Positions 42,963 through 51,699 of a stretch of 64,000 nucleotides of DNA are shown in pieces; the stretch's first letter is position 1; each line of letters begins with the position of its first letter. The notes beneath the pieces were generated by a model. It was not told the DNA's origin and did not search any database. It saw only the letters and a program-made list of their open reading frames with translations. A program made the position numbers and the translations under genes. The stretch is from positions 155,568 to 219,567 of the forward strand of contig NZ_HG964457.1 of assembly GCF_000612725.1 (NCBI RefSeq), written 5' to 3'. The DNA is from Mycolicibacterium austroafricanum. Lineage in GTDB: Bacteria; Actinomycetota; Actinomycetes; Mycobacteriales; Mycobacteriaceae.

Positions 42963-43737
42963 GTCCGTCGAGGCGGCTCCGGCGCTGACGTTCGACGACG
43001 TCAGTGTCGACCGCGGCGGACGGACCATCTGGTCCGAGTCGACGTTCCGCGTCGACGCCGGCAGCTTCGTTGCGATCATCGGTCCCAACGGTTCGGGCAA
43101 GACCACGCTGCTGCAGGTGATCCTCGGGCTCCTCCCGCCGTCGTCGGGCACGGTGCGGGTGTACGGTCGCCAGCCCGGCGCCGCCAACGACGAGATCGGT
43201 TACGTCCCACAGAATTACGACGCCAACGCCAACGAGGCGATCCGGGCCAGCGACGCCGTCCTACTCGGGCTGACCGGGCGCCGGTGGGGCTTCGGGCGCA
43301 CCAGCACCGCCGATCGGCGCAGGGTCGACGAGGCGCTGGGATGGGTCGATGCGCTCGACATCGCCGACCGGCGGCTGTCGGATCTGTCCGGTGGACAACG
43401 GCAACGCATCGCGTTGGCCGGCGCGCTGGTCGCACGCCCACGGATGCTGATCCTCGACGAGCCGCTCGCCTCCCTGGATCTGCGCAACCAGCACGAGATC
43501 GTCGCGGTGCTGGCCCGCCTCAAGCGTGACCTCGGCGTCACGGTCCTCGTGGTGGCCCACGATCTCAACCCGCTGCTGACCGTCCTCGACAGCGCCATCT
43601 ATCTCCTCGACGGGCACGCCCACCACGCCGCGCTGGACCGGGTGGTGGACTCCCAGCTGCTCACCCACATGTACGGGACCAGGATTCAGGTGGCCCACAC
43701 CCTGCAGGGGGAGCTCTACATGCGGAGCGGGGGATGA
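42949..43737 (+). CDS. znuC: Zinc ABC transporter ATP-binding protein ZnuC
   Basis: This 262-residue ATPase has Walker A GPNGSGKTT, signature LSGGQRQR, Walker B RMLILDEPLASLD and the switch His in VVAHDLNPLL. The tail includes a short His pair (GHAHHAALD). The ATG at 42949 overlaps the end of znuA by 14 bases and gives MSGPESVEAAPALTFDDVSV. It energises ZnuB. The stop overlaps the znuB start (ATGA). Confidence 0.93.
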   Translation: MSGPESVEAAPALTFDDVSVDRGGRTIWSESTFRVDAGSFVAIIGPNGSGKTTLLQVILGLLPPSSGTVRVYGRQPGAANDEIGYVPQNYDANANEAIRASDAVLLGLTGRRWGFGRTSTADRRRVDEALGWVDALDIADRRLSDLSGGQRQRIALAGALVARPRMLILDEPLASLDLRNQHEIVAVLARLKRDLGVTVLVVAHDLNPLLTVLDSAIYLLDGHAHHAALDRVVDSQLLTHMYGTRIQVAHTLQGELYMRSGG

Positions 43738-44591
43738 CGCAGGTCCTCGCAGTGGAATATGTCGCGCTGGGCTACCAGGACAACTGGCTGCACATTCTTG
43801 GTTCGTCGTTCATGCGTAACGCGTGGGCGGGCGGCACGATAGTCGCGCTGGCCGCCGGACTGATGGGCTATTTCATCGTCGTTCGGCACAGCTCTTTCGC
43901 CGCGCACGCGCTGGCCCACATCGGGCTGCCGGGGGCGACGGGAGCGGTGCTGATCGGACTGCCCGCCGCGGTCGGTCTCGGGGTGTTCTGCGTCGGTGGG
44001 GCGCTGGTGATCGGCGCGCTGGGAAAGCGTGCCGCCGACCGCGAGGTCGCCACCGGCACGGTACTGGCGTTCGCCACCGGCCTCGGACTGTTCTTCAACT
44101 CGCTGGCCACCCGCAACTCCTCGACGCTGACCAACGTGCTGTTCGGCAACCTGCTGGCGATCACGTCCGAGCAGTTGTTGTCATTCTTCGCGCTGTTGGT
44201 GTTGACCGCGGCGGGCATCGCGTTCATCTTCCGCCCGCTGCTGTTCACCTCGGTCAACAGCAAAGTGGCTGAGGCCAAGGGTGTTCCGGTGCGCGGGCTG
44301 TCGATCGTGTTCATGGTGCTGCTGGGGCTGACGGTCACGATGGCTGTGCAGGCGGTCGGGACGCTGCTGTTGTTCGCCCTGGTCGTCACCCCGGCCGCGA
44401 CGGCGTTGATGGTCACCGCCCGGCCGGTCATGGCGATGGCCGTCTCGGCGGTCATCGGTCTGGTGTCGGTCTGGGCCGGCCTGGCGTTCTCGGCGATGTT
44501 CAACCTGCCGCCGAGCTTCGTCATCGTCAGCATCGTCTGTGCGGTGTGGCTGCTGGTGTGGGCGGGCTGCAGGGTGCCCGTCCGAGCCTGA
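43734..44591 (+). CDS. znuB: Zinc ABC transporter permease ZnuB
   Basis: This 285-residue permease of the ABC-3 family has about eight helices. It contains AHALAHIGLPGATGAVL, the coupling-helix region EVATGTVLAFATGLGLFF and AVQAVGTLLLFALVVTPAATA. With ZnuA and ZnuC it forms a second zinc importer beside AztABC. The ATG overlaps the znuC stop. It ends the zinc-related block; 49 bases of spacer lead to the LacI gene. Confidence 0.93.
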   Translation: MTQVLAVEYVALGYQDNWLHILGSSFMRNAWAGGTIVALAAGLMGYFIVVRHSSFAAHALAHIGLPGATGAVLIGLPAAVGLGVFCVGGALVIGALGKRAADREVATGTVLAFATGLGLFFNSLATRNSSTLTNVLFGNLLAITSEQLLSFFALLVLTAAGIAFIFRPLLFTSVNSKVAEAKGVPVRGLSIVFMVLLGLTVTMAVQAVGTLLLFALVVTPAATALMVTARPVMAMAVSAVIGLVSVWAGLAFSAMFNLPPSFVIVSIVCAVWLLVWAGCRVPVRA

Positions 44592-44640
44592 AGCCGAGCC
44601 TGCGGCCGGCGGCGCACGTCATCCACTAACCTCGGAGGGC

Positions 44641-45741
44641 ATGCCGAGGAGTCCGACGCCGAGACGGCGTGCGACCCTGGCTTCCCTTGCCGCCGAACTG
44701 AAGGTGTCGCGCACCACCGTCTCCAACGCCTACAACCGGCCCGACCAGTTGTCGGCCGAGTTGCGCGAGCGGGTGCTCTCGACGGCGGAGCGGCTCGGCT
44801 ACCCGGGGCCGGACCCGGTCGCGCGGTCACTGCGCACCCGCAGGGCGGGGGCGGTGGGCCTGGTGATCACCGAGCCGCTCAATTACTCGTTCAGTGATCC
44901 TGCGGCGCTGGATTTCGTTGCCGGACTTGCCGAATCGTGTGAAGCGGTGGGTCAGGGCCTGCTGCTTGTCGCGGTCGGTCCCAACCGCAGCGTGGCAGAT
45001 GGTTCGGCAGCCGTGCTGGCCGCCGGTGTGGACGGCTTCGTGGTGTATTCGGCGTCCGACGACGATCCGTATCTGCCTGCGGTGTTGCAGCGCCATCTCC
45101 CGGTCGTGGTGGTCGACCAGCCCAGGGATGTAGCCGGGACGTCCCGGGTGTGTATCGACGACCGCGCGGCGATGCGGCGGCTGGCCGAGCACGTCATCGA
45201 GCTCGGTCATCGCGAGATCGGCCTGCTGACGATGCGCCTGGGCCGCGATCGGCCGCACGGCGGCTCCACCCCGGTGCTGGCCGATCCCGAGCGGCTGCGC
45301 ACTCCGCACTTCCATGTGCAGGGCGAACGCATCCGCGGCGTGTACGACGCGATGACGGCTGCGGGACTGGATCCGGGGTCGCTGACCGTCGTGGAAAGTT
45401 ATGAGCACCTGCCGTCGTCCGGCGGGGCGGGCGCCGACGTGGCCCTGGACGCCAATCCGCGGATCACCGCGCTGATGTGCACGGCCGACGTGCTCGCGCT
45501 CTCCGCCATGGACCATCTGCGCGCGAAGGGCATCTACGTGCCGGGTCAGATGACGGTGACGGGGTTCGACGGTGTGCCCGAGGCGAGGCGACGCGGCCTG
45601 ACCACCGTCGTGCAGCCCAGCGTCGAGAAGGGCCGTCGTGCAGGCGAACTCCTGCACCACCCGCCGCGGTCGGGTCTTCCCGTCATCGAGGTATTGGACA
45701 CGGAGATGGTCCGGGGACGGACGTCGGGGCCTCCCGCCTGA
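44641..45741 (+). CDS. LacI family transcriptional regulator (Rv3575c type)
   Basis: This 366-residue regulator has the N-terminal LacI helix-turn-helix (RATLASLAAELKVSRTTVSNAYNRPDQLS) and the hinge with GYPGPDPVARSLRTRRAGAVGL. A periplasmic-binding-protein-like effector domain ends VTGFDGVPEARRRGLTTVVQPS. It corresponds to Rv3575c, the conserved neighbour on the far side of the inserted zinc block. The effector, usually a sugar or nucleoside, is unknown. The ATG at 44641 follows GGAGG. Confidence 0.88.
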   Translation: MPRSPTPRRRATLASLAAELKVSRTTVSNAYNRPDQLSAELRERVLSTAERLGYPGPDPVARSLRTRRAGAVGLVITEPLNYSFSDPAALDFVAGLAESCEAVGQGLLLVAVGPNRSVADGSAAVLAAGVDGFVVYSASDDDPYLPAVLQRHLPVVVVDQPRDVAGTSRVCIDDRAAMRRLAEHVIELGHREIGLLTMRLGRDRPHGGSTPVLADPERLRTPHFHVQGERIRGVYDAMTAAGLDPGSLTVVESYEHLPSSGGAGADVALDANPRITALMCTADVLALSAMDHLRAKGIYVPGQMTVTGFDGVPEARRRGLTTVVQPSVEKGRRAGELLHHPPRSGLPVIEVLDTEMVRGRTSGPPA

Positions 45742-45827
45742 CCAGCACCCGCGCGCCCGGGCACCTCGAGCAGAGCCGCGCGACGGATCCAGGCTCGGAG
45801 ATCCCGGGACACAGATAGAGTTTCGAG

Positions 45828-46892
45828 GTGAGCACCGCTTCGCGTGACGCTCCGGCCGCAGGTCCGGGTGGCCCGTCGGAGCGCACCAGGACCCTGGGAA
45901 TTCTGCTGCTCGCCGCATTCGGCTGGGTCGGTGCCTACGTCCTGAACGAGCACCTCTGGGATGCGGCAGTCGGTTGGCTGGGGCTCGATCTTCACACTCG
46001 CGCCGTCGGCGCCGTGCACTTCTTCCTGTACGACACGGTGAAGATCTTTCTGCTGCTCACCGGACTGATGTTCGTCGTCGGCATGCTGCGCGCGAGCCTC
46101 GATCTGGACAGGGCCAGGGACTATCTGCGAGGGCGCGGGCTGTTCGTCGGGCTGGTGCTCGCAGTGTTCCTCGGCGTCGTGACGCCGTTCTGCTCCTGCA
46201 GTTCGATTCCGCTGTTCATCGGGTTCGTCGCGGCGGGCATCCCGCTGTCGATCACCCTGACCTTCCTCATCGCGTCGCCGCTGGTCAGCGAGATCGCCGC
46301 GATCATGATCGGTGACCAGTTCGGCTGGCACATCGCAGCCGTCTACGTGGTGGCCGGCAGTGTGCTGTCCCTGGTGATCGGCTGGATCTTCTCGCGCTTC
46401 GACCTCAGCCGATGGGTCGAGCCCATGGTGTTCACCACGAAGGTGGCGGCGCTGCGCGCCGACGGGCGCGTGCCCTCGCTGGCCGAGCGGGTCGATGCCG
46501 CGGTCGACGAGACCAAGGACATCTTCCGGAGCGTGTGGCTGTGGGTACTGCTCGGAGTCGGCATCGGAGCCGTCATCCACGGGTGGGTTCCGGCCGACTT
46601 CTTCGTGCGTTTCGCCGGACCGGGCAACCCGTTCGCGGTCGTCGTTGCGACGCTGGCCGGAGTGCCCCTGTATGTCAACGGCGCCGGCGTCGTGCCGATC
46701 GCAGAGGCGCTGTGGGCCAAAGGAATGTCGCTGGGCACGGTGATGGCGTTCACGATGAGCACGATCGCCTTGTCGGTGCCGCAGGCGGTCATGCTGCGCC
46801 GGGTGATGAAGCCGCCCCTGCTGGCATTGTTCTTCGGCACGGTGGCCTTCGGAATCATGATCATCGGATTCCTGTTCAACCTCGTCGGCTGA
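45828..46892 (+). CDS. UPF0718/ArsP-like permease
   Basis: This 354-residue protein has eight to ten membrane helices and the motif TPFCSCSSIPLFIGF with three cysteines, the hallmark of ArsP/DUF318 permeases. A second conserved helix is GVPLYVNGAGVVPIAEAL. Some ArsP proteins export trivalent organoarsenicals, but the broader family has other or unknown substrates. The next gene encodes a CxxC thioredoxin-like protein, a common partner. A TAGAGT about ten bases before the GTG suggests a leaderless promoter. It is a second UPF0718 copy in this window. Confidence 0.82.
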   Translation: MSTASRDAPAAGPGGPSERTRTLGILLLAAFGWVGAYVLNEHLWDAAVGWLGLDLHTRAVGAVHFFLYDTVKIFLLLTGLMFVVGMLRASLDLDRARDYLRGRGLFVGLVLAVFLGVVTPFCSCSSIPLFIGFVAAGIPLSITLTFLIASPLVSEIAAIMIGDQFGWHIAAVYVVAGSVLSLVIGWIFSRFDLSRWVEPMVFTTKVAALRADGRVPSLAERVDAAVDETKDIFRSVWLWVLLGVGIGAVIHGWVPADFFVRFAGPGNPFAVVVATLAGVPLYVNGAGVVPIAEALWAKGMSLGTVMAFTMSTIALSVPQAVMLRRVMKPPLLALFFGTVAFGIMIIGFLFNLVG

Positions 46893-46930
46893 AGGTCCCC
46901 CAACCATTTCCAACGAACGGAGTTGATCTC

Positions 46931-47167
46931 ATGATCGTCAAGATCCTCGGACCCGGCTGTCGTAACTGCCACGCCCTCGAGGAGCACACTCGCGAGGCGC
47001 TCGCCCAACTGGGTCTGGACGCCGAGATCGAGGCCGTCACCGACTACGCCGAGATCGCCGGCTACGGCGTGATGAAAACGCCCGGCCTGGTGGTCGATGA
47101 GGAAGTGGTCGTGGCCGGGAAGGTGCCGAGCGTCAAGGACCTCACCCGACTGCTCGCCCCACGCTGA
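46931..47167 (+). CDS. Thioredoxin-like redox-active disulfide protein
   Basis: This 78-residue mini-thioredoxin/glutaredoxin has the active-site motif GPGCRNCHALE (CxxC) near the N-terminus and the cis-Pro in MKTPGLVVDEEVV. It matches the TIGR00412-type family usually found beside UPF0718 permeases. A plausible role is reducing, or passing a soft metal or metalloid to, the permease; this is inference. ACGGAG precedes the ATG at suitable spacing. Open frame upstream of the ATG is antisense-like within the permease gene. Confidence 0.85.
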   Translation: MIVKILGPGCRNCHALEEHTREALAQLGLDAEIEAVTDYAEIAGYGVMKTPGLVVDEEVVVAGKVPSVKDLTRLLAPR

Positions 47168-47200
47168 CGCAGGTCACGCAGCTCGGGGCCTCCTGCCTGA

Positions 47201-47827
47201 TCAGTGCCTGCGGGCAAGGACGATGTCGTCATGGGTGTGCTGTCCGTCGATCCCTGCAGGCACTACACGAAGGCGTCTTTTCTGGACGCTGACTTCCCAC
47301 TCCTCGCAGAGCAATTCGATGACGTCGTCGTGGCTGAGGTAGTCGGCCGGGTCGAAGCCGTGTGCTTTGGCCGAATCGACGTCGATGTCGGCATGGTGCA
47401 CGACCAGCAGGGTCCCTCCGGGTGCGACGGCCGCGAGAAGGGCGCGCTCGGCGTCCGCATCCGGCGAGTGCAGCAGAGCTGGGTAGTGCGCGGTGACCAG
47501 ATCGAACCCGGCGGGCGGCAGTGGCAGATCCTCCAGCCTGCTGCACACCCAGTTCACGTCGACACCCGCGCGCCTGCCGCGTTCGGCGGCACGGTTCAGA
47601 GCTACCTGGGACACGTCCAGCGCTGTGGCCTTCCAGCCCTGGGCCGCGAGCCAGATCGCGTCAGACCCGACACCGCAGCCGACGTCCAATGCCGTGCCGG
47701 GCCTGAGGTTCCCCGCGGTCTCGATCAGTACCGCGCTCGGTGTGCCGTCCGGGATGCGTTCGGCGAGTGACGTGTAACGCTCGTCCCACTCCTCGGCGAG
47801 CGCGGCGGCGTCCGGTGGGTACGTCAT
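47201..47827 (-). CDS. Class I SAM-dependent methyltransferase
   Basis: This 208-residue protein has motif I LDVGCGVGSDAIWLA, an acidic motif II (ATALDVSQVAL), motif III-like FDLVTAHYPALL and the post-motif VAPGGTLLVVHH. It resembles tellurite-resistance TehB/SAM methyltransferases in layout. The ATG at 47827 gives MTYPPDAAALAEEWDERY, the usual start of this family. The substrate is unknown. Tellurite or arsenic methylation would fit the neighbouring ArsP-like pair, but the gene is on the other strand and nothing proves a link. Confidence 0.82.
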   Translation of the reverse strand: MTYPPDAAALAEEWDERYTSLAERIPDGTPSAVLIETAGNLRPGTALDVGCGVGSDAIWLAAQGWKATALDVSQVALNRAAERGRRAGVDVNWVCSRLEDLPLPPAGFDLVTAHYPALLHSPDADAERALLAAVAPGGTLLVVHHADIDVDSAKAHGFDPADYLSHDDVIELLCEEWEVSVQKRRLRVVPAGIDGQHTHDDIVLARRH

Positions 47828-47876
47828 GGCACCCAGCGTGCCCGGCTGTCCGGAACCGCGCAAACACTGTTGCCGA

Positions 47877-48635
47877 TCAGGCAAATCGTTTCCGCGACGC
47901 CACCAGGTGTTCCAGCGCGGCCGCGACGTCGTCGGGGGAACCGATCCGGTACCCGGCCGCGGAGTCCCCCGGTCCGACCTTCACGCCGACGTCGTTGCCG
48001 CGCAACCGGGCGAATGCCTTCTCGTCGGTGACGTCGTCGCCGAAGAACACCACCGCTGTCGCATCGCATTCGCCGCGCAGGATGTCGACCGCCTCGCCCT
48101 TGTCGGTGTCGATGACGGCGAATTCCAGTACCGCCTTACCGGTCGTCACATGCGCCTCCCATTCGGGGGCCGCCTCCCAGGCCGCGGCGAGGGCGGCCTC
48201 ACCGTCGGCGGGTGAGGCGTTGCGGACGTGCAGTGCCACGCTGGCGGGTTTCGTCTCCACCGCCACCCCCGGTTTGTCCGAGGCGATCGCGCGCAGTCGA
48301 TCGGTGATGGCCCGCAGCAGGTCGTGGTCGATGTCGTGGGCGAAGCCGGAATCGAACTCGGCTCCGTGGCTTCCGATCAGATGCACCGTCGCCGGCATCG
48401 AGGACAGCTCCCGCAGTGTCTCCAGCGCCCGCCCGGAGATCAAAGCCGTTGTGGTGGCGGCCAAGTCGGCGAGAGCGACCAGTGCCTGCGCCGCGGCGGG
48501 CAGCGGGCGGGCATCGGCGGGATTGTTCACGATCGGCGCCAGTGTGCCGTCGAAGTCCGAGGTGACCAACAGGCGCGTTGTCGCTGCAGCCGAATCCAGC
48601 GCGGACACCAGTTCGGACGGGAGGTCGACGCTCAC
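47877..48635 (-). CDS. otsB: Trehalose-phosphatase (OtsB-like HAD phosphatase)
   Basis: OtsB dephosphorylates trehalose 6-phosphate. The 252-residue HAD enzyme has TSDFDGTLAPIV (DxDGT nucleophile), ALISGRAL and GDDVTDEKAFA with the acidic metal ligands. It is a compact single-domain form, shorter than M. tuberculosis OtsB2 (391 residues). It is located 3 bases downstream of kstR on the same strand, so it may be co-transcribed, though no sterol link is known. Confidence 0.88.
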   Translation of the reverse strand: MSVDLPSELVSALDSAAATTRLLVTSDFDGTLAPIVNNPADARPLPAAAQALVALADLAATTTALISGRALETLRELSSMPATVHLIGSHGAEFDSGFAHDIDHDLLRAITDRLRAIASDKPGVAVETKPASVALHVRNASPADGEAALAAAWEAAPEWEAHVTTGKAVLEFAVIDTDKGEAVDILRGECDATAVVFFGDDVTDEKAFARLRGNDVGVKVGPGDSAAGYRIGSPDDVAAALEHLVASRKRFA

Positions 48636-48638
48636 GCG

Positions 48639-49346
48639 TCAGATCTTAGGCTGGTCACCGTCTCCGATGAGCAGTCGCACGGCCAGGTCCAGCCGCTTGG
48701 CCACATCGGTGGCCGAGGCGCGCCGGGTCAGCCAGGCCAGCAGGTTGGACAGCCACACGTCGGAGATCACCCGGGCGATGTGGTACTGGTCCTCGGTGGG
48801 TTCGCCGTCGCTCATCGCGCGGGCGAACATCGAGTCCATCAGCTTGCCGACGTGGTCGACCTCTCCGGCGGCGGACGCGTCGGCGAACACGAAAGCCCGC
48901 GTCATCGCCTCGGTGAGCAGCGGGTTGCGCTGCATCGCCCGGTTGAGCTTGCCGACCATGATGTTGAGCCGCTGATAGGCCGTGGCTCCGGCAGGAAACG
49001 CGGACCGGTCGGTCTTGGCGTCGATGCGCTCGAACTCGCGGCCCAGCGCCGAGACCAGCAGATGCACCTTCGACGGGAAGTAGCGGTAGAGCGTGCCGAC
49101 CGCGACGTCGGCACGTTCGGCCACCGCACGCATCTGGACGGCCTCGTAGCCGCCCTTCGACGCGATCGCCAGGGTGGCGTCCAGGATGCGCTTGCGGCGC
49201 TCACGCTGTGCCTCGGAGCCGAGTTCGGATTCGGCCAGCACCGCGACGTTCATCACCTGGCGGGGGCGGGATTCAGAGCCGGCACCCGACGTGGCGCGAG
49301 CAGACGTCTGCGACTTGTCAGCTGCGAACTCCGATGTCCCCGACAT
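48639..49346 (-). CDS. kstR: TetR-family cholesterol catabolism repressor KstR
   Basis: KstR represses the cholesterol degradation regulon and is released by a CoA-thioester intermediate (3-oxo-cholestenoyl-CoA). The chain (235 residues) contains the HTH GGYEAVQMRAVAERADVAVGTLYRYFPSK and the helical ligand domain ending LDLAVRLLIGDGD. The core VMNVAVLAESELGSEAQRERRKRI matches the M. tuberculosis protein. The ATG at 49346 has GAAGGAG upstream; the ATG at 49253 would give the shorter, M. tuberculosis-like form. A KstR box lies in the spacer to fadE34. Confidence 0.95.
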   Translation of the reverse strand: MSGTSEFAADKSQTSARATSGAGSESRPRQVMNVAVLAESELGSEAQRERRKRILDATLAIASKGGYEAVQMRAVAERADVAVGTLYRYFPSKVHLLVSALGREFERIDAKTDRSAFPAGATAYQRLNIMVGKLNRAMQRNPLLTEAMTRAFVFADASAAGEVDHVGKLMDSMFARAMSDGEPTEDQYHIARVISDVWLSNLLAWLTRRASATDVAKRLDLAVRLLIGDGDQPKI

Positions 49347-49487
49347 GCGGCGAATGGCTCCTTCGTGATGCGTTACCGGTGAAAACGATACGCATCCCGG
49401 TCCCGTATTTCTCTTCTCTGTGTCGTATGTACACCGACGTGCCCTGCTGTGATGGCGGTCGACTTGACGGTCGAACGCTGTCACTAT

Positions 49488-49501
49488 TAGAACACGTTCT
49501 A
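49488..49501. promoter_or_regulatory. KstR box between kstR and fadE34
   Basis: TAGAACACGTTCTA fits TnnAACnnGTTnnA exactly and is nearly palindromic. A TTGACG at 49464-49469 and TATTAG at 49485-49490 suggest a fadE34 promoter overlapped by the box. It probably controls both divergent genes. Confidence 0.9.
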
Positions 49502-49542
49502 GTGGGAAGCATGGCCTTCTCGCCCAATCGCTAGGAGACACG

Positions 49543-51693
49543 GTGTCGGCATCAACGTCCGCTCCCACCACCGACGACCAGTCCGCTGCGCGGGACCTGG
49601 TGCGGACCTGGGCCGCAGCGTCGCGCGCCGTCGAGGCGGCGCGCGACGTCGAGCAGGGCGACCCGGACGCGTGGCGGGCGCCCTACGCCGGCGTGGCCGA
49701 ACTGGGGATCTTCGGGGTGGCGCTGCCCGAGGAGCACGGCGGGGCCGACGGGACGGTGTCCGACCTGGCCGCGATGATCGACGAGGCGGCCGCCGCGCTG
49801 GTGCCGGGCCCGGTCGCGACCACGGCACTGGCCACGCTGGTGCTGTCCGGCCCGCACGCCGACCTGCTGGAGGAGCTCGCGACGGGTGAGCGCACCGCGG
49901 GCGTCACGCTGACCGCCGACCTGGACTACGCCGACGGTCGGGTGTCGGGCAGCGCGCCGTACGTGCTGGGCGCGGCCGCGACGGGGGTATTGCTGCTGCC
50001 TGCCGGTGACACGTGGCTGCTGGTCGACGCCGCGGCGGACGGTGTGACGGTCGAGTCACTCAAGGCCACCGATTTCTCCCGCCCGCTGGCCCGTGTCGTG
50101 CTGGACGGAGCGCCCGCCGAGGTGTTGGACGTGCCGTCCCAGCAGGTCGTCGACATGGCGGCCACGCTGCTGGCCGCCGAGGCGGCCGGCCTGGCCCGCT
50201 GGCTGCTGGACACCGCGACCGAGTACGCGAAGGTGCGTGAACAGTTCGGCAAGCCGATCGGCAGCTTCCAGGCCATCAAGCACATGTGCGCCGAGATGCT
50301 GTTGCGCTCCGAGCAGGCCTCCGTCGCCGCGGCGGACGCAGCGAGGGCCGCCGGTGAGTCGGACGCAGACCAGCTGTCGATCGCCGCGGCGTTGGCCGCC
50401 TCGGTCGGCATCGAGGCGGCCAAGGCCAACGCCAAGGACTGCATTCAGGTGCTGGGCGGGATCGGCATCACCTGGGAGCACGACGCGCACCTGTACCTGC
50501 GGCGGGCGTACGGCATCGCACAGTTCCTCGGCGGTCGGTCACGCTGGCTGCGCCGTGTCGCCGCGCTGACGCAGCAGGGGGTGCGCAGGGAACTGCACAT
50601 CGACCTGGAGTCGGTGGCCGGCCTGCGGCCCGAAATCGTTTCTGCGGTAGCCGAAGTCGCGGCCGCTCCGGAGGACAAGCGGCAGGTCGCCCTCGCCGAG
50701 GCCCGTCTGCTGGCGCCGCACTGGCCGCCACCGCACGGCCGCGCCGCGGGCCCGGCCGAGCAATTGCTCATCGACCAGGAGCTGGCGGCTGCGGGCGTGG
50801 TGCGCCCGGATCTGGTGATCGGTTGGTGGGCGGTGCCGACCATCCTGGAACACGGCAGCCCGGAACAGGTCGAGCAGTTCGTTCCGCCGACGCTGCGCGG
50901 CGAGCTGACGTGGTGCCAGCTGTTCAGCGAGCCCGGCGCGGGTTCGGACCTTGCGGCATTGCGCACCAAGGCTGTTCGGGTTGATGACGCATCCGCGAGC
51001 GGTGCATCAGGGCCCGGCTGGAAGCTCACCGGGCAGAAGGTGTGGACCTCGGCGGCGCAGAAGGCGCACTGGGGCGTGTGCCTGGCCCGCACCGACCCCG
51101 ACGCCCCGAAACACAAGGGCATCACCTACTTCCTCATCGACATGAAGTCCCCGGGAATCGTGATCCGCCCGCTGCGCGAGATCACCGGGGACGAACTGTT
51201 CAACGAGGTGTTCTTCGACGACGTGTTCGTGCCCGACGAGATGGTGGTCGGCCAGGTCAACGACGGCTGGCGGCTGGCACGCACCACGCTGGCCAACGAG
51301 CGCGTCGCGATGGCGCAGGGCACCGCGCTGGGCAATCCGATGGAGGAGCTGCTCCGTGTCGTCGCCCAGCTGGAAGTCGATGGTGCGCAACAGGATCAGC
51401 TCGGTCAGCTGATCGTCACCGCCCAGGTGGGTTCGCTGCTGGACCAGCGGATCGCCCAGCTCGCGGTCGAGGGCCAGGATCCCGGCCCGCAGGCCAGCGC
51501 GCGCAAGCTCATCGGGGTGCGGTACCGCCAGGCGCTGGCCGAGTTCCGGATGGATCTGTCCGACGGTGCCGGCGCGGTCGAGAACCGACAGGTGCACGAC
51601 TTCCTGAACACCCGCTGCCTGACCATCGCCGGCGGCACCGAGCAGATCCTGTTGACCATGGCCGGCGAGCGGCTGCTGGGCCTGCCGCGCTGA
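49543..51693 (+). CDS. fadE34: Fused acyl-CoA dehydrogenase FadE34 (ChsE3)
   Basis: This 716-residue protein contains two acyl-CoA dehydrogenase modules. The N-terminal half has EYAKVREQFGKPIGSFQAIKHMCAEM and ILGGIGITWE-like sequence (VLGGIGITWEHDAHLYLRRA). The C-terminal half has CQLFSEPGAGSDLAALRTKA and ITIAGGTEQI-like sequence (CLTIAGGTEQILLTMAGERLLG). FadE34 oxidises steroid side-chain CoA esters, reported for the C24 intermediate, in cholesterol degradation. The GTG start follows the KstR box by 41 bases. It is divergent from kstR, as in M. tuberculosis. Confidence 0.93.
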   Translation: MSASTSAPTTDDQSAARDLVRTWAAASRAVEAARDVEQGDPDAWRAPYAGVAELGIFGVALPEEHGGADGTVSDLAAMIDEAAAALVPGPVATTALATLVLSGPHADLLEELATGERTAGVTLTADLDYADGRVSGSAPYVLGAAATGVLLLPAGDTWLLVDAAADGVTVESLKATDFSRPLARVVLDGAPAEVLDVPSQQVVDMAATLLAAEAAGLARWLLDTATEYAKVREQFGKPIGSFQAIKHMCAEMLLRSEQASVAAADAARAAGESDADQLSIAAALAASVGIEAAKANAKDCIQVLGGIGITWEHDAHLYLRRAYGIAQFLGGRSRWLRRVAALTQQGVRRELHIDLESVAGLRPEIVSAVAEVAAAPEDKRQVALAEARLLAPHWPPPHGRAAGPAEQLLIDQELAAAGVVRPDLVIGWWAVPTILEHGSPEQVEQFVPPTLRGELTWCQLFSEPGAGSDLAALRTKAVRVDDASASGASGPGWKLTGQKVWTSAAQKAHWGVCLARTDPDAPKHKGITYFLIDMKSPGIVIRPLREITGDELFNEVFFDDVFVPDEMVVGQVNDGWRLARTTLANERVAMAQGTALGNPMEELLRVVAQLEVDGAQQDQLGQLIVTAQVGSLLDQRIAQLAVEGQDPGPQASARKLIGVRYRQALAEFRMDLSDGAGAVENRQVHDFLNTRCLTIAGGTEQILLTMAGERLLGLPR

Positions 51694-51699
51694 GGTTTC

